64,000 nt of DNA. Source: Ricinus communis. Lineage: Eukaryota > Streptophyta > Magnoliopsida > Malpighiales > Euphorbiaceae. A program made the position numbers and the translations under genes. Under the pieces are notes generated by a model. The model searched no databases. It had not been told where the DNA came from and saw only the letters and a program-made list of their open reading frames with translations. Below, in pieces: positions 33,702 through 45,492 of the stretch (its first letter is position 1; each line of letters opens with the position of its first letter). The stretch is from contig NC_063259.1 in NCBI RefSeq assembly GCF_019578655.1, positions 11,808,489-11,872,488 of the forward strand, read 5' to 3'.

Positions 33702-34073
33702 TTGATTCTTAAACAAAATAGTGATTCTGATTATGAAAAAGAAAATGATTTTCAAAATCTTGAGGTTTCTGAAAATGTTCCAGAAAACTTCATTAATGTT
33801 TTAAAAGAAATTACCTCAAGAAAATATTTGATCCAAATAGAAACTATAGCTTTATTTGATACAGGAGCAGACCTCAACTGTATCAATTATGAGCTGGTTC
33901 CTAAAAGGTATCATCAAGAAACAAAAGAAAGGCTTACCTCAGCCAATAGTTCAAAGATTAGAATTGTGGGTAAAACTGAAGCTGCAATTCTAAATAACAA
34001 TATTGCTTTAAAAAATGTTTTTATTAGGATTTACAGCAAACAGTTATTTTGGGAACTTCTTTCATCAATTTAA
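33702..34073 (+). pseudogene. Endogenous caulimovirid: aspartic protease domain
   Basis: The active-site motif LFDTGADLNCI (near 33850-33885) is intact. The domain would cleave the ORF1 polyprotein. A frame change near 34045-34073 links it to the reverse-transcriptase N-terminus in another frame (34049-34610). Confidence 0.8.
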
Positions 34074-34610
34074 TTACTCCTTTCAAAGTAACTACTGCTG
34101 GTATCATTTTTAAAGCTAAAGATTCAAAGATTTTTTTTCCTTTTATAGAAAAACCCAAGAAGAGAAATCTCAATCTCATAAAAGCCCACTCAATTTATAA
34201 TTTTGAGATAAATGCTTTGATTAAAGGAAAACAAACCCAGCTTTTCCACTTGAAACACGATATGGGTTTGAAAAGAATCCAAAGTCAAATGCAAAATGAT
34301 TTTGTCCAAAGAAAAATCTCTGATTTGCAAAAGAAGATTGAAAATGCAGTTTGTTCTGATCTTCCTATTGCCTTTTGGAGACGAAAACAACATATGGTAG
34401 ATTTACCATATGAAAAAGATTTTTGTGATAAACAAATTTCCATCAAAGCAAGACCCATCCAAATGAATGAAACCCTAGAAAGCCATTGTAGAATAGAAAT
34501 AAAAGATTTAGAGCAAAAGGGTTTGATTACCAAATCCAGATCCCCCTGGCCGTGTGCAGCTTTCTATGTCAACAAAAATAGTGAGATAGAAAGAGGAACA
34601 TCTAGGTTAG
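34049..34610 (+). pseudogene. Endogenous caulimovirid: reverse transcriptase N-terminal part, cut by element B
   Basis: Open to the border of element B at 34611. It ends in the IEIKDLEQKGLI and SPWPCAAFYV segment typical of the RT fingers. The RT resumes at 41711 after element B. Coding direction and frame agree on the two sides, so the insertion was simple. Confidence 0.85.
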
Positions 34611-37394
34611 TGTAACACCCGGAATTTTTATATATTTAATAATGAGTTTTTATTTAAGTTAATTTTAGCCTCATTATTATTGGGTTTAATTTAAAATGAT
34701 TATATTTTGGTTATTCAAATTTTTCCAAATGCATATTTATATAAGTAAAATTATATATTGGAAAATTATGATAGAAATTATAAAGGATGTTTTTATAAAA
34801 GAATTTTGGGAAAATTGGTATTATAATTGATTAGTAGTATTAAATTTTGAGTTGGAAATTGATTATTTAATTTAATTGTGTGTAGGATTTAATTGGAGGA
34901 TTATTTTGGAATAAGGATTAAAAGTATAATGTTATTTTTATGGGGTTTCAGTGGAAATTTGTGAGTTTGGTATTTTCGTAAATAAATATATGGTCGGGGG
35001 TATTTTTATAATTGTGTATTTTCAATAATTCGGTTTTGGCCCAAATTAAATAGTTAAGGGCTTAATTGAAAGGCTAAAAAGAAGTTTGGGGGTCAAATTT
35101 AAATTCGCAGGATGAAATTGTAAGTAATTAAGGAAGTTGAGGGACCAAATTGTAATAAAGAAAAGTTCGGGGGCCTAATGTCGAGTATTGAAAGAAAAGA
35201 AGTCGGGGAAGAAGAAAGGAGGAGAGAGAGAGAGAGTGCGGCGTCGGGAAGAGAGAGAAGGGGAAGTTGGCGTGGGCGTTGGTAAGCCGGGCGGCGTCTT
35301 GTTTGGCAAGACAGCCAATGACTCCGGCGGAATCGCGTGTGGCGGTGGCTTCAGTGTTCCCGTTCAAGCGTTGTTGGCCGAGTTGGGTGGCGATCGGCTC
35401 TCTACGGCGAGAGCTTTCTTTTGGTAGCGGCCGGCGCTGTGGTGGCCGGGAGACGGAAGATCCGGTGGAGAGAGAAAATGGTGGCGGTAGGCGTGTTTGG
35501 GCTTTTCCGGCCAGCTCCGTCGGAGGATGGATGATCGAAGGATGTATCCCGACTCTCCTCTGCTCAAGCTTCGCGATGGCACTGGTTTCGTGGCGATCGG
35601 GCTTCGTTTGTGAATCGACGGTCGAGATCGTCCGCAAATTTCTCCGGATGGTCGGGTGTCGGATCGGAAAATCGAAAGCGGGGATCGTCATCAGCGTCAT
35701 TGTGAGTCCGATGGTGTGTTCGGATCGTCGATCGGACTCCGTGGCGATCGGCGTCTCGGTAATTTTCTTTGGCCTGTTAATTTTAGAAATTCTTGGTTTA
35801 ATTGTGTCTATTGGGTTATATTGAGTATTTGATGATTTTGTGAGTCATAAATAATTGTCAGTCAGTTTGCCTGCCTCGTATTTTGTCTTTGTGTGGCGAG
35901 TCGGAAATAGTGAAATTTGGGGACCCGACTCCTTTTGTTTAAATTGTTGGTTATTTGAAGTATTTTTCCGGCAGTCCTGGACCCGTTTTCACGGGGGGTA
36001 ATGTTCGTGTTGTAGGGGAGGTTCTGCCTGAATTTCGGTAGTTCTCGAGTCGAGATTCTTAGACAGTCAGTCCTAGGAGTCTAGACCTAGGATTAATGAT
36101 CGATTGTCTCGGTATTGATAAATTATTTTTCGTGATTAGATGATCATGCATTCGGCTCGCTCCTCACGAGGGCACCTAAGCCGAGCTAGGAGGTCGCCCA
36201 ATTCCGTGAGTTAAAGTCATATATCGTTTACGCACGTGTCATGCATAAAATTTGATTTGCTACTGTGAATATTTATTTGCAAATTTCAATTTTTCATTCA
36301 ATTATTATTATTATCGTTTGAATGATGCTTTTAATTACTATTTAAATATGTTTTCCTTTATTACCAATTTTAATATTGCATGACTCGGGATGGGACGGCA
36401 GTAGAACATAGGAGTTGGATGAGTGTCCAATATAATATGAGAGAGATAAGAAAAGGGTAAAGAGGTAAAAATTTTGAGAAAGAAAGATTAGGACCTGCCC
36501 TGGTCGAGCATCGCTCTCTGGGCTTAGTAGAGTGTGGTTGCCGGAGTAAAGGTCCCTGGTCGAGCATTGCTCTCGGGCAAGCTTATTTGGAAATTTAAGT
36601 GACCGGTGGAGGTAAGGTCCCACGGTGAGCATTGCTCTCGGGGCGCCCGATCTTATTGGATAAGAGAGCCAAAAGGCTAAGGCCGAGAGTTAAGTGACCG
36701 GATCGGAGGTAAGGTCCCCGGTCGAGCTTTGCTCTCTGGGGCGCCCGATCTGTTGGAATGAGAGGTTTGAGATGATAGAGTTGAGGTTAGTTGAGACATG
36801 AGTGTTGAAATAATCGAGATTTTAGAGTTGGGATTAGAGTTCTACTGAAGTACTCTGTCCCGTTGCATGTGGAATAAATTTTGTTTAAGCATGGCATGAC
36901 ACATATGTTTTAACATGACACGTATGGTTCGCGTGATTTATTAATTATTTTAAAATTAAATGAATGTGACATTGAGATATTTGAAACTGTTTTAGATATA
37001 TGATTTTAACTCACTCTAGGGTCTCCATTTATGTTTTTTTTCAGATTCGTGACTGTTAGTTCTCCCGCGACTCTTATTCAGTAACCCGACTCCTTCATCA
37101 TCGGGTGAAGTATTTGATTTGGTATGTAAAATGGTAAATCTTAGATTCTCCGCAGTAGTAATAGTAAATGTATCAGTTGTAAATTTTTCTGAGCTTCGGG
37201 TCTCGCCTAGTTTTTCTGGCAGACCGAAGTATTTATGTAGAATGTGGCTATTAAGATAATTTATGGTTTTAATAATATTAATTTGAGATGAGGTTGTTTA
37301 AGTCAGTGAGTGTCAGGCTTACTACGGGTTTCGGTGGCCTTAAGCCTACCCATTCCCTAGTGCCGGTCACGGGCCCACGGGTGGGGTCCTGACA
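34611..37394 (+). repeat. Element B 5' LTR
   Basis: AT-rich first 550 bp, then (GA)n near 35224-35235, a GC-rich block (35240-35758) and CTCGGTAATTTT. Hairpin repeats follow (36490-36750), then a T-rich TTTTTTCAG (37035-37044). AT-rich stretches are almost identical to the 3' LTR; the GC-rich parts differ in many small indels. Confidence 0.9.
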
Positions 37395-38901
37395 AAGTTG
37401 GTATCAGAGCTTAGGTTTAGATTTCCTTCGACCTAAGTTGAGATTTTTCTTGGTACTGCGGAGTTAGGATCATGTCTGTCTTGTTGTTTTCATTGACTCC
37501 AGTGTTTCAGCCTTCACTGTTAGAGAGTCAGTCTTTCCTTTCTTGTAAGCTTGTTTTTGGTGCCGTGCTGAGAATGAGCGTTGTAGCGATGGGAGATCCG
37601 AAGCGCGATAGACTCGTGCTGTTTCTTCAAGTGATTAGTGCAGTCCGCCTTTAGAAGCTTTGATTGTGGTTTCGATGGTGGGCACCGCAGTCAGTTTTAG
37701 TGTAGAGCATGGTTGCAGTCATGTCATGGACTGCCTCGTCATCGCATCAGGCATCGTCTTTTTGAGTAGCGCCGAAAGTAGTGCCTGGGAAGTCGAGTAG
37801 ATTTCAGAGCTCTATGGTTGAGTTTTGGTGATTGTAAGAAGCTTAAGAAAGGTGGCAGGAGTATTTTCGGACGCTCAGAATCCAGAGAAACTTAAGCGAA
37901 CATTATTTATTTTTCTAAGTAGAACAAGTGTTTTAAAATACAATATTGCTCTTGATTCGTAAGAATGCATTATGGCATTTCACTGTTAGGCATACATAAA
38001 TTCATTTTAGGACATGCATCATACATTGTGCATTGCAACCCTTGGTGATAGGGGGCATCATCACCACAGCGATATTGTAGAATTTTATATAAAGAAAAAT
38101 GACTAGAGATTTTACGATTTTATAAAAGTATTTTTCCAAGATAATAAAGCTTTTATCAGTGATGATTATAAAGTAAATAAATAAGTAAATTTTTCAAAGT
38201 AAATAGTGTTAGCTTGAGAATTCTCTGGATGACGAGTTGAGGTCTTTGAGAGAGTAAGTGCAACCATTTAAATGAGGCCCCATGTTAGATAATAAAGGAC
38301 GCTTTTGGATTTTAGTCAAAGGAGGAATCTTGTGTCAGGATGGCATGATTTATATCGGTTGATGCGATCAGATGGATGGTATGTCGTGGATGATGTGATG
38401 TAGATGTTAAGGATTTTTTTTTTGTACGTGCAAGGGGCACGTCATTAGGAAGGAAATTTGGTGAGTGGATTTTTGGCAGGATCAAAATTGGCCCTTCTTG
38501 TTTGGAAACCCTTGGTTTTGTCGGCAGGTTAGTGAGGTGGCATGTAAGTTGGACTTGCCGCCAAGTATTAGTAATGTTCTTTGAGGTTAAATCCAGTTGT
38601 TTGTAAGTCTGAGCTGAGGAAGTATATTTTCGATCCTTTGCTCGTGTTGGACCCTTAGTGTGTGGAAGCAAGTGAAGATTTGGTTTCCGAGAAGTAGTAA
38701 ATGAGGATAGCGGATTTTCAGGTTCGCCAGTTTTATTTAAGGGTCTTATTGATGAGTCTTGCGGTTTAGTTTAGTTTCTGTCGAGGAAAAGTTTCCAAGA
38801 AGCCGAGTTGGAGATGAGAGATTCCTAATTAGTTTCAGTCTTAGAGTGTAGCCCCTTTTCTTTTAAAATTCGAGGTCGAATTTTTTTTAAGGGGGGGAGA
38901 A
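37395..38901 (+). other. Element B interior, non-coding
   Basis: Collinear with the interior of element A but shorter. It contains TTAGGTTTAGATTTCCTTCGACC, a GGTGATAGGGGGCATCATCACC inverted repeat near 38043, and a closing polypurine tract AAGGGGGGGAGA (38889-38900). No element protein is encoded. Confidence 0.8.
37399..37410 (+). other. Element B primer-binding site (tRNA-Met)
   Basis: TGGTATCAGAGC starts 5 nt after the LTR end, as in element A. Confidence 0.9.
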
Positions 38902-41710
38902 TGTAACACCCGGAATTTTTATATATTTAATAATGAGTTTTTATTTAAGTTAATTTTAGCCTCATTATTATTGGGTTTAATTTAAAATGATTATATTTTG
39001 GTTATTCAAATTTTTCCAAATGCATATTTATATAAGTAAAATTATATATTGGAAAATTATGATAGAAATTATAAAGGATGTTTTTATAAAAGAATTTTGG
39101 GAAAATTGGTATTATAATTGATTAGTAGTATTAAATTTTGAGTTGGAAATTGATTATTTAATTTAATTGTGTGTAGGATTTAATTGGAGGATTATTTTGG
39201 AATAAGGATTAAAAGTATAATGTTATTTTTATGGGGTTTCAATGGAAATTTGTGAGTTTGGTATTTTCGTAAATAAATATGTCGGTCAGGGGTATTTTTG
39301 TAATTGTGTATTTTCAATAATTCGGTTTTGGCCCAAATTAAATAGTTAAGGGCTTAATTGAAAGGCTAAAAAGAAGTTTGGGGGTCAAATTTAAATTCTG
39401 CAGGATGAAATTGTAAGTAATTAAGGAAGTTGAGGGACCAAATTGTAATAAGGAAAAGTTCGGGGGCCTAATGTCGATATTGAAAGAAAAAGAAGTCGGG
39501 GAAGAAGAAAGGAGGAGAGAGAGAGAGAGTGCGGCGTCGGGAAGAGAGAGAAGGGGAAGTTGCAGTGGCCGTCGAGGCGTGGGCGTTGGTAGGCCTTGAT
39601 GACGGCAGCGGCAGCCGGGGCGGGAATCGCGTGTGGCGGCTTCCAGGCGTGTTTCCGGCCGTTCCGGCGTTGTTGGCGGTACGAGTTGGGTGGCGATCGG
39701 CTCTCTACGGCGAGCTTTCTTTTGGTAGCAATGGCCTGTGGTGGCCGGAGACGGAAGATCTGGTGGAGAGAGAAAATGGTGGCAGCCGGCGTGTTTGGGC
39801 TTTTCCGGCCAGCTCCGGCGGAGGATGGATGATCGAAGGATGTATCCCGACTCTCCTCTGCTCAAGCTTCGCGATGGCACTGGTTTCGTGGCGATCGGGC
39901 TTCGTTTGTGAATCGACGGTCGAGATCGTCCGCAAATTTCTCCGGATGGTCGGGTGTCAGATCGGAAAATCGAAAGCGGGGATCGTCATCAGCGCGTCGT
40001 TGTGAGTCCGATGGTGTGTTCGGATCGTCGATCGGACTCCGGCGGCTAGAGGCGAGTCGACCGAGCGATCGAGCGTCTCGGTAATTTTCTTTGGCCTGTT
40101 AATTTTAGAAATTCTTGGTTTAATTGTGTCTATTGGGTTATATTGAGTATTTGATGATTTTGTGAGTCATAAATAATTGTCTGTCAGTTTGCCTGCCTCG
40201 TATTTTGTGCTGTGTGGCGGAGTCGGGAAATAGTGAAATTTGGGGACCCGACTCCTTTTGTTTAAATTGTTGGTTATTTGAAGTATTTTTCTGGCAGGTC
40301 CTGGACCCGTTTTTACGGGGGGTAATGTTCGTGTTGTAGGGGAGGTTCTGCCGAATTTTCGGTAGTTCCGAGTCGAGATTCTTAGACAGTCAGTCCTAGG
40401 AGTCTAGACCTAGGATTAATGATCGATTGTCTCAGCGTATTGATAAATTATTTTTCGTGATTAGATGATCTGTCTGTTCGGCTCGCTCCTACCGAGGCAC
40501 CTAAGCTGAGCTAGGAGGTCGCCCAATTCTGTGAGTTAAAGTCATATATCGTTTACGCACGTGTCATGCATAAAATTTGATTTGCTACTGTGAATATTTA
40601 TTTGCAAATTTCAATTTTTCATTCAATTATTATTATTATCGTTTGAATGATGCTTTTAATTACTATTTAAATATGTTTTTCCTTTATTACCAATTTTAAT
40701 ATTGCATGATGACTCAGGATGGGACGGCAGTAGAACATAGGAGTTGGATGAGTGTCCAATATAATATGAGAGAGATAAGAAAAGGGTAAAGAGGTAAAAA
40801 TTTTGAGAAAGAAAGATTAGGACTGCCAGTGAGCATCGCTCTCTGGGCTTAGTAGAGTGTGGTTGCTTGGAGTAAGGTCCCCGGTCGAGCATTGCTCTCG
40901 GGGCCGGCTTATTTGAAATTTAAGTGACGGTGGAGGTAAGGTCCCCGGTCGAGCATTGCTCTCGGGGCGCCCGATCTTATTGGATAAGAGAGCCAAAAGG
41001 CTAAGGCCGAGTTAAGTGGACCTGGAGGTAAGGTCCCCAGTCGAGCTTTGCTCTCTGGGCGCCGATCTGTTGGAATGAGAGGTTTGAGATGATAGAGTTG
41101 AGGTTAGTTGAGACATGAGTGTTGAAATAATCGAGATTTTAGAGTTGGGATTAGAGTTCTCCAAGTACTCATCCCGTTGCATGTGGAATAAATTTTGTTT
41201 AAGCATGGCATGACACATATGTTTTAACATGACACGTATGGTTCATGTGATTTATTAATTATTTTAAAATTAAATGAATGTGACATTGAGATATTTGAAA
41301 CTGTTTTAGATATATGATTTTAACTCACTCTAGGGAGCGGTCTCCATTTATGTTTTTTCAGATTCGTGATCGTTAGTTCTCCATGACTCTTATTCAACCC
41401 GACTCCTTCATCATCGGGTGAAGTATTTGATTTGGTATGTAAAATGGTAAATCTTAGATTCTCCGCAGAGTAGTAATAGTAAATGTATCAGTTGTAAATT
41501 TTTCCGAGCTTGGGTCTCGCCTAGTTTTCCGGCGGGCATCAAGTATTTATGTAGAATGTGGCTATTAAGATAATTTATGGTTTTAATAATATTAATTTGA
41601 GATGAGGTTGTTTAAGTCAGTGAGTGTCAGGCTTACTACGGGTTTCGGTGGCCTTAAGCCTACCCATTCCCTAGGTCCGCAGGCCACAGCCTACTCGTGG
41701 GGTCCTGACA
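38902..41710 (+). repeat. Element B 3' LTR
   Basis: Starts TGTAACACCC right after the polypurine tract and ends GGTCCTGACA. Differences from the 5' LTR cluster in GC-rich segments; for example 41672-41700 differs strongly from 37352-37382 although the flanks are identical. Confidence 0.9.
40825..41060 (+). repeat. LTR hairpin-repeat array (element B 3' LTR)
   Basis: Four units. The clearest hairpin is 40879-40903: CCCCG, then GAGC-ATT-GCTC, then CGGGG. An identical one follows at 40943-40967. The equivalent 5' LTR array is 36490-36750. Confidence 0.85.
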
Positions 41711-42332
41711 GTTAGTGATTAATTACAAACCATTGAATAAAGCTCTAAAGTGGATTAGATACCCAATTCCAAACAAAAAATATTTTCTTCAAAAGCTTCA
41801 TTCTGCTTTTATTTTTTCAAAGTTTGATATGAAATCAGGATTTTGGCAAATCCAGATTCATCCTAAAGACAAGTATAAAACTGCTTTTATAGTTCCATTT
41901 GGCTAGTACGAATGGAACGTAATGCCTTTCGGATTAAAAAATGCTCCTTCTGAATTTCAAAAAATCATGAATGACATTTTCAATCCTTATTCAAAGTTTT
42001 GCATTGTCTATATCGATGATGTGTTGATATTTTCAAATTCTCTAGAGCAAAATTTCAAACAGTTGGAGACATTTTTCTATATTGTTAAGAAAAATGGTCT
42101 AGTAGTTTCAAAGTCCAAGATATCTTTATTTCAAACAAAAATTAGATTTCTTGGCCACTATATCTCCCGGGGAACTATCACCCCAATTGAAAGGTCTCTA
42201 GCCTTCACTTCAAAATTTCCAGACAAAATTTTGGAAAAAACTCAATTGCAAAGATTCCTTGGCAGTTTAAATTATGTGATGGATTTTTATCAGAATTTGA
42301 ACTGTCTAGCAAACCCCTCCATGATAGATTAA
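41711..42332 (+). pseudogene. Endogenous caulimovirid: reverse transcriptase core
   Basis: Continues the RT after element B. The 41715-41903 stretch has FDMKSGFWQI (palm motif A). A TAG at 41904-41906 interrupts it, at a codon that is sense in the inverted copy at 45.96 kb. From 41922 the frame carries MPFGLKNAPSEFQ and the catalytic YIDD box (42009-42020), then the GHYIS thumb motif. The frame is lost at 42332. It would have reverse-transcribed pregenomic RNA. Confidence 0.88.
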
Positions 42333-42385
42333 AGAAAAACCCCCCTATATGGACTGATGAGTATACAAAGATTGTCCAAAGCATC

Positions 42386-42925
42386 AATTATGAGGCTTGA
42401 AGGCTGAATACCTCTATAAATAGGGGAGTTTTTCAAAGAAGAAGGCATATTAAAAAATACCAAGAAACTCTTGTATTCTCAAATTCATTTGGGCTAGTCT
42501 CCCGCTTCAAATAAAAAGTTCGACCCAATGCTTTATTTCTGTCCTAGTACAGAATGAAAACTTCATTCTCGAGTGTAAGAGTGAGAGTGAGAAACCCTTT
42601 TCCTCTTGTATTCACTAACTCTTGTAAGTTATATTTCTTTTGTTGAAAGCTTTCATTTCAAAGTTTGTATATTTGTTCATCTATTAATAAAATTTATCAT
42701 CTTATCTTTCATTTCTTTTAAGATTTACAAGTGTATGCTCTGTGCTTGCCTCGTCCGAGGATCCTGCACAACAGAAACTTGTCAGTCTCTACATATTGCA
42801 TATTGGTTTTAAGATTTACAAGTGTATGCTCTGTGCTTGCCTCGTCTGAGGATCCTGCACAACATAAACTTGTTAGTCTCTACATATTGGTATCAGAGCC
42901 TACAGGGTTCCAGGGAAGAAAGCAT
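42386..42925 (+). promoter_or_regulatory. Endogenous caulimovirid intergenic region inserted within pol: promoter, leader, two leader repeats
   Basis: A promoter/leader unit lies between the RT and RNase H parts. It has a TATA box TATAAATA at 42415-42422 followed by a leader with AATAAAA near 42684. Two tandem copies of the AAGATTTACAAGTGTATGC...AGTCTCTACAT segment follow (42717-42806 and 42807-42894), then a tRNA-Met primer site (42887-42899). It is bordered by the repeated string ACAAAGATTGTCCAAAGCAT, so it arrived by recombination. Confidence 0.75.
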
Positions 42926-42929
42926 GGAT

Positions 42930-43406
42930 GATGAGCATACAAAGATTGTCCAAAGCATTAAAAAATAAGTTTCTGAAATACCATGCTTACACCTAGTTGA
43001 TCCATCTGCATTCAAAATTGTTGAAACTGATGCATCAAATCTAGGATATGGTGGAATTCTTAAGCAAGTTCAAAACAACAAAGAATGCATTATCCAGTTT
43101 ACTTCTGCACACTGGAATGATACACAAAAAAATTATTCAACTATCAAAAAAGAAATTCTTTTGATAGTTTTCTGCATTTCAAAATTTCAAAGCGACCTTT
43201 TAAACCAAAAATTTCTTTTAAGGATTGATTGTAAATTCGCCAAAGAAGTTTTACAAAAAGATGTTCAAAACATAGCCTCAAAGCAGATTTTTGCCAGATG
43301 GCAAGCCATTCTTTCTGTTTTTGATTTTGAAATCGAATACATAAGAGGAGATTCGAATTCAATTCCGGACTTTCTAACCAGAGAGTTCCTTCAAAAACAG
43401 GAGTAA
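42930..43406 (+). pseudogene. Endogenous caulimovirid: RNase H domain
   Basis: Contains ETDASNLGYGGIL near 43030, with the catalytic aspartate, and, in the 43161-43406 frame, LRIDCKFA and IRGDSNSIPDFLTRE motifs, typical of the caulimovirid RNase H that removes the RNA template. An early TAA (about 42966) breaks the first part. It ends with a TAA two bases before the ATG of the next ORF. Confidence 0.8.
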
Positions 43407-43408
43407 AA

Positions 43409-44880
43409 ATGCCAAGAAAATCGAAAGCAAAAGACAAAGAAGAAAGTCGACAGCAAATTCAAAGCCTGTTCAAAGCCCAAAAAAGGAGATTTTACCCTCC
43501 TCTTCAAAGCCTATCAGAATCTGGACCGAGATCATCCAGGAAGAAATTGACAAAAGCAAGGAAGATCCGGCCAAACAGCAATTACAAATTCAGGAGTGGC
43601 TTGCACAGCAAGATCCTAAATTTCTAAAAAGGGTCAAAGAATATTCAAAGCAAATGATATAACTTTACCCCGAAGTCTCTCCAAAGACATCCTCTCTAAA
43701 GACATCCTCCTCTTCCAACAAAGGTAAAGGTATACTTTCTATTCCTTTTTCAAAACCTGAGATAGAAATTTTCCCTCAAAACCTATCTCAGAGCTCTCAA
43801 AGTATTTCAAAGCCCAACTCTTAAGAAATAGTTTTGTCACAAACAAAACTTTTCAAAACCAATGAGTATATGGAAAAGTAAAATTTTTAAAGCATTTTAA
43901 CCATTGAGGAAGGATTCTGTACAGAAAGCCCCTCAAAACTAATTTCAAAAATTTTCCCTCCAGGATGGTACTTTAAGCCTTGGAATATTTCAAAGCCTCA
44001 ATCTTACTACCAGTCTATTCTTGAGGTAACTGGTTCTGCAAAGTTCAAACACTTCAAAAAGCACAAAGACCATAAAGACCCTGCATATTCCACATGCACC
44101 ATACAAAGAATCCTTCGCCCTTCAGATTGGGGAATGGTTTTACATTCATCAAGATCTTTTCCAACTTCCCTCCAAAGAACCTACCCATCAAGCCTAAACA
44201 CTTCTTTCAACTATTGAGATTACCAACAAGCTTGGTTTAATACCTTTCTTCTTCAAAACGAAGGACAAAGCCATTCTTGGCTTTTCTACTTCGACACAAG
44301 CTCAATCCAAACTTCAAAGATCCCATATTGGTTTAAACAATGGTGGAATTTTTATGGCAATGTTCCTGAGACCATAATTCCAGAAGTTCTACCTCTGTTT
44401 AATCTATTCAAAGCCCATTATAAACCAAACAAAAGAGAAAGACGTTTTCCCCCTTTACTTCTATTTTGCTCAAAATTTTTTCTACCCTGATATGTGTATG
44501 GTATTTCCATTTCAACCAAGCAGCAGATGGAGAAATCATCCTTGCCCGAAGATTCAAAGTCAAATAGTGGGATAAATTTAACCACCAAGAAAAATTATCT
44601 CTAAAGATGGTACAAAGTTTTCTTTCAAAGAGTAGCTTCTTGCCACCTCCGAAAGAACAGACCACTTTCCTGGCACAAAAGTCCTTCATCATTCCAAAGC
44701 TAGCGACGGCTCAAACAGAAGAAGATTTCTTACAATTGATCAAACAGTTATCGAAAACCGTCTCTTCCAAAGGAAAATCTAAAGCTTCATCTTCCTCTTC
44801 TAGCACCAGCTCAGCAGCAATAAATCTAGATGGTGACTCGAACTAAGATGACTGTTTTGGGATATTCCAGCCCATCAAAT
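43409..44880 (+). pseudogene. Endogenous caulimovirid second ORF, copy 1 (function unknown), decayed
   Basis: An ATG at 43409 (MPRKSKAKDKEES) begins 2 nt after the ORF1 stop. The 72-codon first stretch is Lys/Arg-rich and ends in a frameshift. Homology to a second ORF, as found in florendoviruses, continues in several frames: an aromatic-rich YQQAWFNTF...HSWLFYFDT...WFKQWWNFYG segment near 44230-44360, and a Ser-rich tail at 44607-44843. A premature TAA ends the tail, where copy 2 continues a few codons more. The role is unknown. Confidence 0.65.
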
Positions 44881-44884
44881 AACA

Positions 44885-45492
44885 TCTCTGTAAAGCCCTT
44901 GGGTTGAAAACCAGAAATGGCAGCCCAAGATATTTTTGTAATGGGCCAAATGCCCAATAAAAAAAAAGTCATTTAAAAGAAAAGATAAAAGACTCTGCAC
45001 CTTTACTTTTTTAAAGGTAAAGATCCCTCAAGCGTGGCAGACAACTTCTGCAAAAGTCATGAAGCCTCTCACTCCATTATCAAAAGCATCCAAAAGACGT
45101 GGAGCCCCTCATTCCACTATGAAGAGCATCCAAAGCATCAATTATGAGGCTTGAAGGCTGAAGACCTCTATAAATAGAGGAGTTTTCCAAAGAAGAAGGC
45201 AAACTGAAAAATACCAGGAAACTCTTGTATTCTTCAAGTCATACCATTAGAAATATAGTGAGAAAAGAGAGTGTGAGAGTAAGAGTGAGAAAACCATTTT
45301 CCTCTTGTATTCATCAACTCTTGTAAGTTATATTTCTTTTATTCAAAGCTTTTATTTCAAAGTTTGTATATTTGTTCATCTATTAATAAAATTTATCATC
45401 TTATCTTTCATTTCTTTTAAGATTTACAAGTGTATGCTCTGTGTTTGCCTCGTCTGAGGATCCTACACAACAGAAACTTGTTAGTCTCTAAA
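44885..45492 (+). promoter_or_regulatory. Endogenous caulimovirid promoter/leader unit 2
   Basis: Follows ORF2 copy 1. TATAAATA at 45169-45176 within CCTCTATAAATAGAGG, then a leader with AATAAAATTTATC and the AAGATTTACAAGTGTATGC...TTAGTCTCTA segment. The unit stops just before the primer site, at a junction with an inverted RT fragment. Confidence 0.75.

Larger units (their letters stand above)
34611..41710 (+). mobile_element. Element B: non-autonomous Tekay-like LTR retrotransposon (LARD-like), 7.1 kb
   Basis: 5' LTR 34611-37394 (2784 bp), interior 37395-38901 (1507 bp), 3' LTR 38902-41710 (2809 bp). LTRs begin TGTAACACCC and end GGTCCTGACA. The perfect 5-bp target duplication GTTAG flanks it (34606-34610 and 41711-41715). 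It carries a tRNA-Met primer site (37399-37410) and a polypurine tract. There is no gag or pol, so it depended on another element. It is related to element A but is a distinct subfamily by LTR sequence. Confidence 0.93.

Noticed and set aside
35128..35824. Long overlapping ORFs (185 and 190 codons) on both strands in the GC-rich part of the element B LTR; similar ones at 39338-40005
   Set aside because: They lie in an LTR, occur on both strands because the block is GC-rich, and the frame is not preserved between the two LTRs of the same element or in element A.
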